Source: Chakrabartyella piscis
GTDB taxonomy: Bacteria > Bacillota > Clostridia > Lachnospirales > Anaerotignaceae
Length of the DNA: 64,000 bases
Reading direction: 5' to 3'
NCBI GenBank assembly: GCA_030067835.1
Contig: CP092441.1
Span: 1,984,001 to 2,048,000, forward strand
Shown: one piece after another, positions 7,036 to 15,272 of the stretch
Position numbering within the stretch: the stretch's first letter is position 1
How the letters are laid out: each line of letters opens with the position of its first letter
Made by a program: the position numbers and the translations under genes
Notes under the pieces: generated by a model
Told to the model about the DNA's origin: nothing
The model's input: only the letters and a program-made list of their open reading frames with translations
Databases searched by the model: none

Positions 7036-8925
7036 TTAAGCGATATCTACAAAGGAAATTACACTGACATCTTCCAAGCAGACCAACGCCACTTTGAAAG
7101 CCCCGTCTTCTTCATAGGAGAACAACGCACTGGATAAGCCAGTTGTTTCAATGGTTTTTGTAATGCCTGTTGGAATCAGCTCTGATTTTTCTGTTGCCAA
7201 AATATCTACTGTGTGGTTGGTATCTTTTTTATTTTCGATGATACCACGCAACTTTTCACCTGTGGTATTTGTAAAATTACACAAATCCAAACGCTTTGCT
7301 ACTGTATCGCAACCAGAAGTTCCACAATTGCATTCTGAGCTGAGATAATACTCGTAATTACAAGTTTCCGGCATATCCACAATACCATTGTATCCATTGA
7401 CAGCAAGTTCTTCTGCACATACTTCACAAGTGCCACAATTGTGACAGCAACTCAATGTTTGGTTCATGATGACACTCATCAAACTGACAAAAGCATCCTT
7501 TTCTTGTTCTGTTGTGAAGGTCAAATACAATGCTTCCAATCGACAAAGCGGAACAATGGTTTCATTTGCAAATTCCAAGCCCCATGTGTTGTAAATGGCT
7601 GCTGTTTCTTCATCAGTGCTAGAAAGAACCAATTCATAAGGTGCATTGACCGTTGCATCAAAAGCAAATTCGTTTTCCAATAGGAAGGAAACCGCTTTTC
7701 CCATAATGATTTCAGAAGGACAAACCGCACTTCCAGATTTCCCTTCTTCTCCTTGGATACCCTGAATCCCCTGCACACCTTGTGCACCTGTAGCACCCAC
7801 TGGTCCTGGTTGACAACAACAACATCCAGAATCTCCTTTTGGTCCTTGTAACCCTTGGGGTCCCTGTGGTCCTGTTGCTCCAGTATCTCCTTTAACACCT
7901 TGCAAGCCTTGTAACCCTTGAATTCCCTGCAAACCTTGGAGTCCCTGATCACCTTTTACACCTTGGATTCCTTGGTCTCCACGATCACCTTTGTCACCCT
8001 TTTCTCCTTGAACGCCTTGGATTCCTTGTGCTCCTGTATCTCCTTTTAAGCCTTGGTCACCTTTGACACCTTGAATGCCTTGATCTCCTCTATCACCTTT
8101 GTCTCCTTTTTCTCCTTGTAAACCTTGAATTCCTTGTAATCCTCGGTCTCCACGATCACCTTTGTCACCCTTTTCACCCTGAATACCTTGGATACCTTGT
8201 GCTCCTGTATCTCCTTTTAGACCCTGTAAACCTTGGTCTCCTCTATCACCTTTGTCACCCTTTTCTCCTTGAACGCCTTGGATTCCTTGTGCTCCTGTAT
8301 CTCCTTTTAGACCCTGTAAACCTTGGTCTCCTCTATCACCTTTTTCGCCTTTTTCACCCTGAATACCTTGGATTCCTTGTGCTCCTGTATCTCCTTTTAG
8401 ACCCTGTAATCCTTGGTCTCCTCTATCACCTTTTTCGCCTTTTTCACCCTGAATACCTTGGATTCCTTGCGCTCCTGTATCTCCTTTTAGACCCTGTAAT
8501 CCTTGGTCTCCTCTATCACCTTTGTCTCCTTGAATACCTTGAAGTCCTTGTAAACCTTGGTCTCCTTTGACACCTTGTAATCCTTGGTCGCCACGTTCTC
8601 CTTTTGCGCCCTTATCTCCACGATCGCCCTTTTCACCTTTACAACCAGTATCCCCTTTTTCTCCTTGGAGTCCTTGGTCACCTCGATCTCCTTTATCACC
8701 TTTGCAGCATACACAGTTTTGACAAGATTCTGTACAACCACCATCTACTGTAGTTCCTGTGTCACATGTTCCAGAAGCACAAGTATTGTTCTGTTCACAA
8801 TCCCAAAAGCAGTCAGAGGTACAAGTATTTGGCAATGCTTTTTGCTCTTGGTTTCCATATACCGCTTCATAATATTTTTCATATTCGCTCAAAGTATCAT
8901 CTCCCATTTTGATATACGTCTTCAC
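7036..8925 (-). CDS. collagen-like, cysteine-rich surface (spore?) protein
   Basis: 629 residues. A short N-terminal region rich in Cys (CTSDCFWDC, CVCC) leads into about 320 residues of Gly-X-Y repeats (roughly 75-395), dominated by GDKGDRGDQGLQG and GDTGAQGIQG triplets. These form collagen-like triple helices. A CCCC interruption occurs near residue 365. The C-terminal 230 residues form a separate domain with further clustered cysteines (CCHNCGTCEVC, CNCGTSGC). No signal peptide, membrane segment or sorting motif is visible, as in BclA-type exosporium filaments that assemble from inside the mother cell; a spore-surface role is inference. Start is uncertain: GTG at 8925 or ATG at 8907, neither with a strong ribosome site. 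It is divergent from the ComEC-like hydrolase gene. Confidence 0.85.
   Translation of the reverse strand: MKTYIKMGDDTLSEYEKYYEAVYGNQEQKALPNTCTSDCFWDCEQNNTCASGTCDTGTTVDGGCTESCQNCVCCKGDKGDRGDQGLQGEKGDTGCKGEKGDRGDKGAKGERGDQGLQGVKGDQGLQGLQGIQGDKGDRGDQGLQGLKGDTGAQGIQGIQGEKGEKGDRGDQGLQGLKGDTGAQGIQGIQGEKGEKGDRGDQGLQGLKGDTGAQGIQGVQGEKGDKGDRGDQGLQGLKGDTGAQGIQGIQGEKGDKGDRGDRGLQGIQGLQGEKGDKGDRGDQGIQGVKGDQGLKGDTGAQGIQGVQGEKGDKGDRGDQGIQGVKGDQGLQGLQGIQGLQGLQGVKGDTGATGPQGPQGLQGPKGDSGCCCCQPGPVGATGAQGVQGIQGIQGEEGKSGSAVCPSEIIMGKAVSFLLENEFAFDATVNAPYELVLSSTDEETAAIYNTWGLEFANETIVPLCRLEALYLTFTTEQEKDAFVSLMSVIMNQTLSCCHNCGTCEVCAEELAVNGYNGIVDMPETCNYEYYLSSECNCGTSGCDTVAKRLDLCNFTNTTGEKLRGIIENKKDTNHTVDILATEKSELIPTGITKTIETTGLSSALFSYEEDGAFKVALVCLEDVSVISFVDIA
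8161..8520. repeat. 90-base tandem repeat inside the collagen gene
   Basis: The segment TGCTCCTGTATCTCCTTTTA recurs at 8200, 8290 and 8380, with a one-base variant at 8470, so a 90-base unit (30 residues, ten Gly-X-Y triplets) is present about four times, with a diverged copy of the segment at 8029. Length change by whole units would stay in frame. Confidence 0.85.
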
Positions 8926-9043
8926 TTCTTACATATGAAAAAATCAAACTTAGGTGCTTGTCCCCTTTTGTTTTGCAGTTGAAAAAACATCTTTTTTCAG
9001 ATATACTATACATATCTATTGTAACCAACGAAAGGATTTTTAT

Positions 9044-9985
9044 ATGGCTAAAAGACGACGCACCAAAAAACAAAAGGCATTTACCAAAAAAATAACCTCT
9101 TTTATCATTGCACTCTTATTGATTGGATTTGGAAGATTAACAGCAGCTGAAGACTTTTCATTGGATTCACTTTTGGCACAGTTTTCCACTACAACCGCCA
9201 CTTCTACAGCATCTACCATTGCAGCAAGCGATGATTTGCGTATTGTGTTCTTGGATGTTGGACAAGCAGACAGCACTTTGATTCAAGCTGCTGGTAAAAA
9301 TATGCTCATTGATGCTGGTAACAATGAAGATGGTGATTTGGTGGTTTCCACTTTACAGGCATATGGTGTAGAAACCTTAGATTTTGTAATTCCAACACAT
9401 CCACATGAAGATCATGTTGGTGGTATGGATGATGTCATTGATGCATTTGACATTGGAACTGTGCTTTTGCCAAATGCCACTTCTACCACCCAAACTTACG
9501 AAGATATGTTGGATTCCATTGCAAACAAAGGTCTAACCGCAACAGAACCCATTGTTGGCGATACATATACTTTAGGCGATTGTACCTTCACCATTTTGGG
9601 ACCTGTTTGGGATTATGGCGATGATATGAACAACTGGTCTGTTTCCATCCAATTGATTCATGGTGAAAATTCCTTTGTGTTCACTGGTGATGCAGAAGCT
9701 GAAGCAGAGTCAGATATGTTGGGTACTGGTTTGGATTTGCATGGTGATGTGTTCCAAGCAGGTCATCATGGTAGCACCACTTCCAATACAGAAGATTTCT
9801 TAAATGCAGTGAATCCGAAATATGTAGTTATTTCCTGTGGTGCAAACAATTCTTATAGTCATCCACATGAAGAAATTTTAGAACGATTTGCAGAACGTAA
9901 CATCACTGTATATCGCACAGATACCAATGGTACCATTGTTGCAACTTGTGATGGCACAAATATTTCTTGGGAAACGGAGTATTAA
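9044..9985 (+). CDS. exported ComEC-type metallo-beta-lactamase-fold hydrolase
   Basis: 313 residues from the ATG at 9044, which has AAAGGA upstream; an in-frame start 90 bases earlier would add a region without coding character. A basic N-terminus (MAKRRRTKKQK) and one hydrophobic segment (about 17-35) suggest export or anchoring. The rest is a metallo-beta-lactamase fold with FLDVGQAD, the metal motif THPHEDHVGG, FTGDAEAEAE and AGHHGS, and a late SHPHEE. This is the same domain that follows the ComEC channel, but here stands alone. Such proteins probably cut nucleic acids or other phosphodiesters outside the cell; substrate unknown. The DUF3006 gene follows three bases later and the pair is commonly found together. 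Confidence 0.88.
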   Translation: MAKRRRTKKQKAFTKKITSFIIALLLIGFGRLTAAEDFSLDSLLAQFSTTTATSTASTIAASDDLRIVFLDVGQADSTLIQAAGKNMLIDAGNNEDGDLVVSTLQAYGVETLDFVIPTHPHEDHVGGMDDVIDAFDIGTVLLPNATSTTQTYEDMLDSIANKGLTATEPIVGDTYTLGDCTFTILGPVWDYGDDMNNWSVSIQLIHGENSFVFTGDAEAEAESDMLGTGLDLHGDVFQAGHHGSTTSNTEDFLNAVNPKYVVISCGANNSYSHPHEEILERFAERNITVYRTDTNGTIVATCDGTNISWETEY

Positions 9986-9988
9986 TCT

Positions 9989-10198
9989 ATGAAGCTGACA
10001 ATTGATCGTTTGGAAGGGAATTTTGCAGTTTGTGAGTTAGAAAACAAAAAAATGGTGGATATTCCAATTGGAGATTTGCCTAATGGTATCCATGATGGTA
10101 TGAAATTGGAACAAACAGATAGTGAATATGTGATTTTGGATGATTCTGAAGACAGAAAACGTATCCAAGAGAAAATGAAACGATTGTTTGGGAAATAA
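9989..10198 (+). CDS. DUF3006 family small protein
   Basis: 69 residues starting MKLTIDRLEGNFAVCE, the standard beginning of DUF3006 proteins. It is cytoplasmic-looking: acidic centre, basic C-terminal helix (DRKRIQEKMKRLFGK). It starts three bases after the hydrolase stop, so it is translated from the same transcript. DUF3006 is found again and again next to ComEC-type hydrolases; its role is unknown. Confidence 0.85.
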   Translation: MKLTIDRLEGNFAVCELENKKMVDIPIGDLPNGIHDGMKLEQTDSEYVILDDSEDRKRIQEKMKRLFGK

Positions 10199-10215
10199 AG
10201 AATTGCATGTGATTG

Positions 10216-10246
10216 GGACATCTATAAAATAGGTGTCCTTTTTATT
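10216..10246 (+). terminator. terminator after the DUF3006 gene
   Basis: GGACATC pairs with GGTGTCC (one G-T pair) around TATAAAATA, followed by TTTTTATTTT. Confidence 0.8.
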
Positions 10247-10268
10247 TTCTCAATTTGAATATTCTGAT

Positions 10269-11081
10269 TATGCTTATAATCTGTAGTAACGTTTGAGTTG
10301 TAGGGATGACGTTTCGTCACCTGTTTAGGATGTTTGTGAATTAATTTTGGGCAGGAATTTATTCAAGTTTTAGATCATTAAGACCTTACTTTTCACTGGA
10401 GAAAAGGGGTCATCATTTTGCAAGCAAAATCACACTACGTGTGACCGCCATATCTTTGGCGGCGAGTCCAAAATCCACCACTACTTCCGAAGCGTGGAGC
10501 ACGGTTCAAGGGGCTGCGACCCCTCGAAACTCCCTTGCAAGGTGGAATCCAATTGGCTAGAGAAATAATTTATATTCGAGCAAACTTCCTTCATGGCTAG
10601 AGACGCTTATTGAAATTTTCACTAGTAATAAATTGAGAGGATTCCGCTTTGCAAGCAAAGGCTGAGTGGAAATCAAAAGTCATTTGATAAATTATTTAAT
10701 TCTAATAGCGGGATGTCGAGGACGCCATCCCCTACACAAACATAAATATCAAGATTTTTTGAATCCGTAATCAAGAGGTGAGGGGCTTGTCACTCACGGT
10801 CTAATCGTAGGATTTACACCACTACACATCTTACTTCCAGGGGGATATATAAGAACTCACCGCCAAAGAAGTGGCGGACACCGTAGGTGGCTTTGCTCGC
10901 AAAGTGATGACCCATCTTGACCACCTTATAGCGTGGCTCCACGCCTTCGCAAAGAGTGGCACTTTTGGGGTACCTTTTGGTGTCAAAAGGTACGGTCTAA
11001 AAAGCTCTAATATATGAAAAAATTAAAACCTAAAATTATCACAATCATTTTCCTGCTTCACTACACATTATATAAATACTC
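10269..11081. repeat. long non-coding repeat element, copy L1 (about 810 bp)
   Basis: This gap has no credible gene. It shares several long blocks with 60473-61116: the left end (ATGCTTATAATCTGTAGT...), the CTTCCGAAGCGTGGAGCACG block with a GGGGCTGCGACCCC hairpin, a GGTGAGGGGCTTGTCACTCA block, and the right end up to AAATACTC. L1 has extra pieces: a short hairpin repeat near 10295, another at 10708-10738 (GGGATG..CATCCC), and an inverted pair (about 10408-10468 against 10855-10918, sharing GGGTCATCA and TTTGGCGG). It ends nine bases before the insertion sequence. It may be a mobile non-autonomous element or a structured RNA locus. Confidence 0.75.
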
Positions 11082-12530
11082 TACAAAAAAGGCGGTGGAA
11101 CTCCACCGCCTCAGACTGTCAAAGAACCCTATTCCGCACCTTGGAATAGGGTTCTTTCGTATAAATAACGCATATTCTACAAACAACATATACTGCTTAC
11201 TACTCCATGTTGCCAGTTTTTTTAAGTTCATTGCAGCGAATTTAAGCTTCACCCATTTTGAAACCTGAGCCAAGCCTTTATGATATGTATATCGCATTGC
11301 GTGCTTCTCCTTTGCGTCTGCAAAAACCCGTTCTATGGTTTGGCTCCTCAACGCATAGGTGTCTTTTCCTAATGGAGAATGCCGCACATCCTCTGCCTTT
11401 TCTAAATATTTCCACCAGATGTGCTTGGTGACTACCTTTCTGTGGTCTTTGCTTTCGGTACACCTTGAAAGATTTTCACATTTTTCGCAAATATAACTGT
11501 AACTTTTAAATTCTCTATAGCCATCTCGATTGGTGGTTGTATATGGTAAAACGTGATATTCTGGGCAAATGATGCAGTTGTAGTATTCATCAAAAACATA
11601 CTCATACCATGGTGAATTTCCTTTTTTCGTCACTGGTCTTTTGTAAGGCAAAGAGGGTATTCTTCCATCATCAAATATTTGCTTGCAAATCCATGGGGTT
11701 TTGTATCCTGCATCAGCTGTAATCACTTGTATTTCTGGATATTTTTCTGTCACTTTATGATAAACCTCATCAAATACAACACTATCATGGATGTTTCCAG
11801 GTGTTACAACGGTTTCTAATACAAAGTTATTTTTATCGCAAACGGTATGTGCACCATATGCAAAGCACTTTTTATGTTCGCCCTTATGGAACAAACCGCT
11901 GTCTGGATCTGTTGTAGAAGTGGTGATTGTTTTTGTTCTTGGAGGGTCATTTTTATCATCAAAAGGCTTTTTTCCATTATCTTCTCTGTCTTTATTGATT
12001 TCTTCAAAAAGTTGCTTTTCATACTTTTTAGCTGCAACAGGTATTTCTTTTTTGATGTTTTTCTTTAAATTTGCATTTGCCTTGATATGCGTTGCATCTA
12101 TAAACACAACTTCTGGACGTAAATATCCTTTTTTCTCAACTTCACCTAAAATCCAAGCGAAAATTTTTTCTACCACTGTTTCTTTAAATCTATTGTTGAA
12201 GTTATAACTAATGGTAGCAAAGTGCGGAATACTATCATTGAGGGTATAGCCCAAAAACCAGCGATAGGCAATATTCATTTCAATTTCTTTTACCGTTTGG
12301 CGTAAAGAGCGAATTCCATACAAATGTTGGATAAACACCATTTTAAAGAGAACAACAGGGTCAACGCTAGGTCTGCCGTTGTTTGAGCAGTACAAATCTT
12401 CCACAAATGAATAAATTTCATTAAAATCTACGGCTTTATCTATTTTTCTTAATAAATGATTTTCTGGAACGAGCATATCTATGTTTATGATTTCTACTGA
12501 TGTTCTTTTGATTTCTTCTTTACTCAACAT
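11061..12530 (-). CDS. IS1182-family transposase
   Basis: 489 residues. The N-terminal DUF772 domain (GRPSVDPVVLFKMVFIQHLY) is followed by a DDE catalytic core: Asp in VVFIDATHIKA, Asp in ITADAGYKT and Glu in TIERVFADAKEKH, plus a cysteine-rich insert with CPEYHVLPY. This matches IS1182-type enzymes, which cut and paste their element. The frame does not stop inside the element: it reads through the terminal hairpin and left inverted repeat and ends 27 bases outside, so the last residues are encoded by flanking DNA. The core motifs look intact, so activity is possible. Start ATG at 12530, in a region free of other genes. Confidence 0.93.
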   Translation of the reverse strand: MLSKEEIKRTSVEIINIDMLVPENHLLRKIDKAVDFNEIYSFVEDLYCSNNGRPSVDPVVLFKMVFIQHLYGIRSLRQTVKEIEMNIAYRWFLGYTLNDSIPHFATISYNFNNRFKETVVEKIFAWILGEVEKKGYLRPEVVFIDATHIKANANLKKNIKKEIPVAAKKYEKQLFEEINKDREDNGKKPFDDKNDPPRTKTITTSTTDPDSGLFHKGEHKKCFAYGAHTVCDKNNFVLETVVTPGNIHDSVVFDEVYHKVTEKYPEIQVITADAGYKTPWICKQIFDDGRIPSLPYKRPVTKKGNSPWYEYVFDEYYNCIICPEYHVLPYTTTNRDGYREFKSYSYICEKCENLSRCTESKDHRKVVTKHIWWKYLEKAEDVRHSPLGKDTYALRSQTIERVFADAKEKHAMRYTYHKGLAQVSKWVKLKFAAMNLKKLATWSSKQYMLFVEYALFIRKNPIPRCGIGFFDSLRRWSSTAFFVEYLYNV

Positions 12531-12617
12531 TTGTCATCACCTCAACCTCATTATACCAAAAAAGCCAGCTTATGCTGACTTTTTTGACAGTCTGAGGCGG
12601 TGGAACTCCACCGCCTC
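11090..12617 (-). mobile_element. IS1182-like insertion sequence
   Basis: Inverted repeats of about 34 bases bound it: GGCGGTGGAACTCCACCGCC then TCAGACTGTCAAA at the left, and the reverse complement at 12583-12617. Each repeat is itself a palindrome. Next to each end lies a further hairpin (AAAGAACCCTATTCC with GGAATAGGGTTCTTT at 11121-11157; AAAAAAGCCAGC with GCTGACTTTTTT at 12559-12586) that may stop transcription entering or leaving. It sits between repeat L1 and the kor operon, only 33 bases downstream of the korC stop. No target duplication could be identified. Confidence 0.85.
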
Positions 12618-12649
12618 AAATGTTCATCAATTAGAATTTTTAGAAAGAA

Positions 12650-13198
12650 TTACAAAGATTTTGCAAAGTCATAACCCAATGCAAATGCTTTTTTGTTATC
12701 AGGAACAAATTTGGATTTTGCACCACTAAACACGTGTTCAAATGCACTGTCTACGAAATCTACAGATACACAGTTTGTTGCATATACAACAGCACCCAAC
12801 AAAACGATGTTTGCAAGTCTAGTGCCACCAAATTCTTTTGTTGCCAATGTGTTTGCAGGAACAGAAAGCAAACGAACTTCTTTTTCGCCATTGTATGTCG
12901 CCAAGTCTGCATTGACAACCAAAGCACCATCATCTGCCAAAACTTCAGCAAATTTATCAAGAGATGGTTGGTTCATTGCGATTACACAAGATGCATTTTC
13001 TGTTACAACTGGAGAACCTACTGGTGTATCAGAAATCACAACGTGACAGTTTGCAGTACCACCACGCATTTCTGGACCATAAGAAGGACTCCAAGTTACT
13101 TCTTTGCCTTCTAACATTCCAGCATATGCCAAAATTTTACCCATGGACAAAGTTCCTTGTCCACCAAAGCCAGCACAACAAATTTTAATATCTTTCAT
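12650..13198 (-). CDS. korC: 2-oxoacid:ferredoxin oxidoreductase, gamma subunit
   Basis: 182 residues with CAGFGGQGTLSMGK at the N terminus and YGPEMRGGTANCHV, the hallmarks of the gamma subunit of pyruvate/2-oxoglutarate-type ferredoxin oxidoreductases. The complex decarboxylates a 2-oxo acid to an acyl-CoA and passes electrons to ferredoxin. This is the last of four genes in the order delta-alpha-beta-gamma, with one base between it and the beta gene. Branched-chain 2-oxo acids (Vor type) are an equally possible substrate, so the symbol is tentative. Confidence 0.9.
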   Translation of the reverse strand: MKDIKICCAGFGGQGTLSMGKILAYAGMLEGKEVTWSPSYGPEMRGGTANCHVVISDTPVGSPVVTENASCVIAMNQPSLDKFAEVLADDGALVVNADLATYNGEKEVRLLSVPANTLATKEFGGTRLANIVLLGAVVYATNCVSVDFVDSAFEHVFSGAKSKFVPDNKKAFALGYDFAKSL

Positions 13199-13199
13199 C

Positions 13200-13952
13200 T
13201 TATTTGCCCTCCTCTGCTGTCACATCTTTATAAACTCCCAAAGGATAGTAAGGAATCATTTTTTCACGAATGAATTCCATTGCTTTGACAGGAGTTACAC
13301 CCCAGTTTGTTGGGCAACTGGATACAACTTCAACCATTGTAAAGCCAAGACCTGCTTTTTGCATTTCCAAAGCTTTGCGAATTGCCATTTTTGCTTTTGT
13401 TACTTGTGCAGGTGTGGAAACGCTGACACGTTCAATATAAGCTGGACCATCCAATGTGGAAAGCATTTCACTCATACGAATTGGATTACCATTGATTTGT
13501 GGATCACGACCTGCTTTTGCAGTTGTTGCTTTCATACCTGGCAATGTAGTAGGTGCCATTTGACCACCTGTCATACCATAAATACCATTATTGATGAAGA
13601 TGGTTGTGATTTTTTCACCACGAGCAGCAGCATGAACGATTTCAGCTGTACCGATGGAAGCCAAGTCACCATCACCTTGATATGTCATAACCAATTTATC
13701 TGGATGTACTCTTTTGATACCAGTTGCTGTTGCTGGTGCACGTCCATGAGCAGATTGGATGGAATCGAAGTTGAAATATTTATTTGCAAATACAGCACAA
13801 CCTACTGGAACAGCGATAATTGTGTTTTTATCTTCATCCATTTCTTCCAATACTTCTGCAACCAATCTATGTACGATACCATGTGCACAACCTGGACAGT
13901 AGTGCATTTTGAGATCTGTCAAAGCTCTTGTTTTTTTGAAAATGATAGACAT
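13200..13952 (-). CDS. korB: 2-oxoacid:ferredoxin oxidoreductase, beta (TPP) subunit
   Basis: 250 residues. It carries the thiamine-diphosphate binding motif YQGDGDLASIG followed by FINNGIYGMTGGQ, and the CPGCAHG segment at the N terminus that lines the cofactor and cluster region. This subunit holds the active site where the 2-oxo acid is decarboxylated. The gene's ATG overlaps the alpha stop region by one base, so expression is coupled. Length is typical for the separate beta subunit of the four-gene enzyme. Confidence 0.93.
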   Translation of the reverse strand: MSIIFKKTRALTDLKMHYCPGCAHGIVHRLVAEVLEEMDEDKNTIIAVPVGCAVFANKYFNFDSIQSAHGRAPATATGIKRVHPDKLVMTYQGDGDLASIGTAEIVHAAARGEKITTIFINNGIYGMTGGQMAPTTLPGMKATTAKAGRDPQINGNPIRMSEMLSTLDGPAYIERVSVSTPAQVTKAKMAIRKALEMQKAGLGFTMVEVVSSCPTNWGVTPVKAMEFIREKMIPYYPLGVYKDVTAEEGK

Positions 13953-15010
13953 TATTTGTCACCTCCCATAACTTTTTCGCCAAATGCAACGAATTCATCT
14001 ACTGTAGGAATGTTACCACCCACACGACCATAGAATTCGATTTTGGATGCATCGCCACAAGCCAATGCAACATCACCTACCATTTGACCCATACTCATTT
14101 CCACATCAAGATATTTCTTGATTTTTGCATCGTGGAGTTCGAATGCTTTTATCGGGAATGGCCACAATTTCTTAGGACGAATCATCCCAACTTTATAACC
14201 TTTTTCACGCAAAATGCCAATTGCTGTTTTTGCAATTCTAGCAGAAGTACCATAGGATGTGAATGCATATTCTGCATCTTCCATCATAAAATCTTCCCAA
14301 TCTTGTTCTGCTGCTTCAATTGCATTGTATACTTTGAAGTGGTCATGGTTCCATGCTTCACATTCGTCAGCATCCATAACCAAGTTTTCTACCATATGTT
14401 TTTTACCTTCACCCATACCAGTAAGTGCCCAATCTTTTGGAGGCAATTCTTTACAAGGTTTGTAATCGAAGGAAACAGGTTCCATCATTTGACCAATCAA
14501 ACCATCAGACATAACCATAACAGGAATTCTGTAGTAATCTGCCAAATCGAAAGCTTCCATCATCATATCCACTGCTTCTTGCACAGATGCAGGAGCCATA
14601 ACGATATTGCGGTAATCCCCATTGGAGCCACCTTTGACTGTCATATTATAATCTGCTTGACCTGGTTGGATGGTACCAAGACCTGGACCCCCACGCATCA
14701 TATTTACAATAACTGCTGGAAGAGATGCATTTGTCAAGTAGCCAATACCTTCTTGTTTCAAAGCGATACCAGGAGAAGAAGAACTTGTCAAAACACGAGC
14801 GCCAGCTGCTGCTGCGCCATATACCATGTTGATTGCTGCTACTTCAGATTCTGCTTGCACGAATACGCCACCTACTTTTGGCAATTCGCTGGATAAATAT
14901 TCAGGCACTTCACTTTGTGGTGTAATAGGATATCCGAAGAAATACTTACATCCTGCCTCGATTGCTGCTTTGCCAATTGCTTCATTGCCTTTCATCAAAT
15001 ACTTTGCCAT
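13952..15010 (-). CDS. korA: 2-oxoacid:ferredoxin oxidoreductase, alpha subunit
   Basis: 352 residues from the ATG at 15010, set by AGAGGAGG just upstream; the longer open frame to 15097 overlaps the ferredoxin gene and is not used. The N-terminal GNEAIGKAAIEAG and FFGYPITPQSEVPEYL, then GARVLTSSSSPGIALKQEG, are typical of the alpha subunit, which forms the pyrimidine side of the TPP site and binds substrate and CoA. It is translated with the beta subunit from one mRNA. Confidence 0.93.
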   Translation of the reverse strand: MAKYLMKGNEAIGKAAIEAGCKYFFGYPITPQSEVPEYLSSELPKVGGVFVQAESEVAAINMVYGAAAAGARVLTSSSSPGIALKQEGIGYLTNASLPAVIVNMMRGGPGLGTIQPGQADYNMTVKGGSNGDYRNIVMAPASVQEAVDMMMEAFDLADYYRIPVMVMSDGLIGQMMEPVSFDYKPCKELPPKDWALTGMGEGKKHMVENLVMDADECEAWNHDHFKVYNAIEAAEQDWEDFMMEDAEYAFTSYGTSARIAKTAIGILREKGYKVGMIRPKKLWPFPIKAFELHDAKIKKYLDVEMSMGQMVGDVALACGDASKIEFYGRVGGNIPTVDEFVAFGEKVMGGDK

Positions 15011-15027
15011 TGTGTTATCCTCCTCTC

Positions 15028-15243
15028 TTAATCGAATTTTTCTACTGTAATTGCACAATCTGGACACATTTTTGCACAGCTTGTACAAGCGATACAATCG
15101 TCACTGATCATTTCTGCTGGACTATAACCAGCAGAATTTGTTTTTGTTTCAGACAATTTCAAGATATGTTTTGGACAGACCGAAACACACAATTCGCAAC
15201 CTTTACAGATTGTTTCATCAATGATTACTCTACCTTTTGCCAT
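15028..15243 (-). CDS. korD: 2-oxoacid:ferredoxin oxidoreductase, delta subunit (2x[4Fe-4S] ferredoxin)
   Basis: 71 residues with two complete cluster motifs, CKGCELCVSVCP and CIACTSCAKMCP, each able to bind one [4Fe-4S] cluster. This small subunit carries electrons from the TPP site to external ferredoxin. It is the first gene of the kor operon and lies 17 bases ahead of the alpha start. The upstream ATPase gene runs in the same direction 29 bases before it, so all five genes are likely one unit. Confidence 0.93.
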   Translation of the reverse strand: MAKGRVIIDETICKGCELCVSVCPKHILKLSETKTNSAGYSPAEMISDDCIACTSCAKMCPDCAITVEKFD

Positions 15244-15272
15244 TTACAATACACCTCCATAGTATACACAGC

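Noticed and set aside
8161-8520. CRISPR-like regular repeats
   Set aside because: The 90-base period lies in a coding frame of Gly-X-Y triplets, with no unique spacers.
8199-8570. Leucine-rich 123-codon frame opposite the collagen gene
   Set aside because: Artefact of the Gly-X-Y codon repeats read on the other strand.
10478-10560. tRNA-like GGTTCAA segment in L1 and L2
   Set aside because: No acceptor stem, anticodon arm or CCA-like end could be arranged around it.
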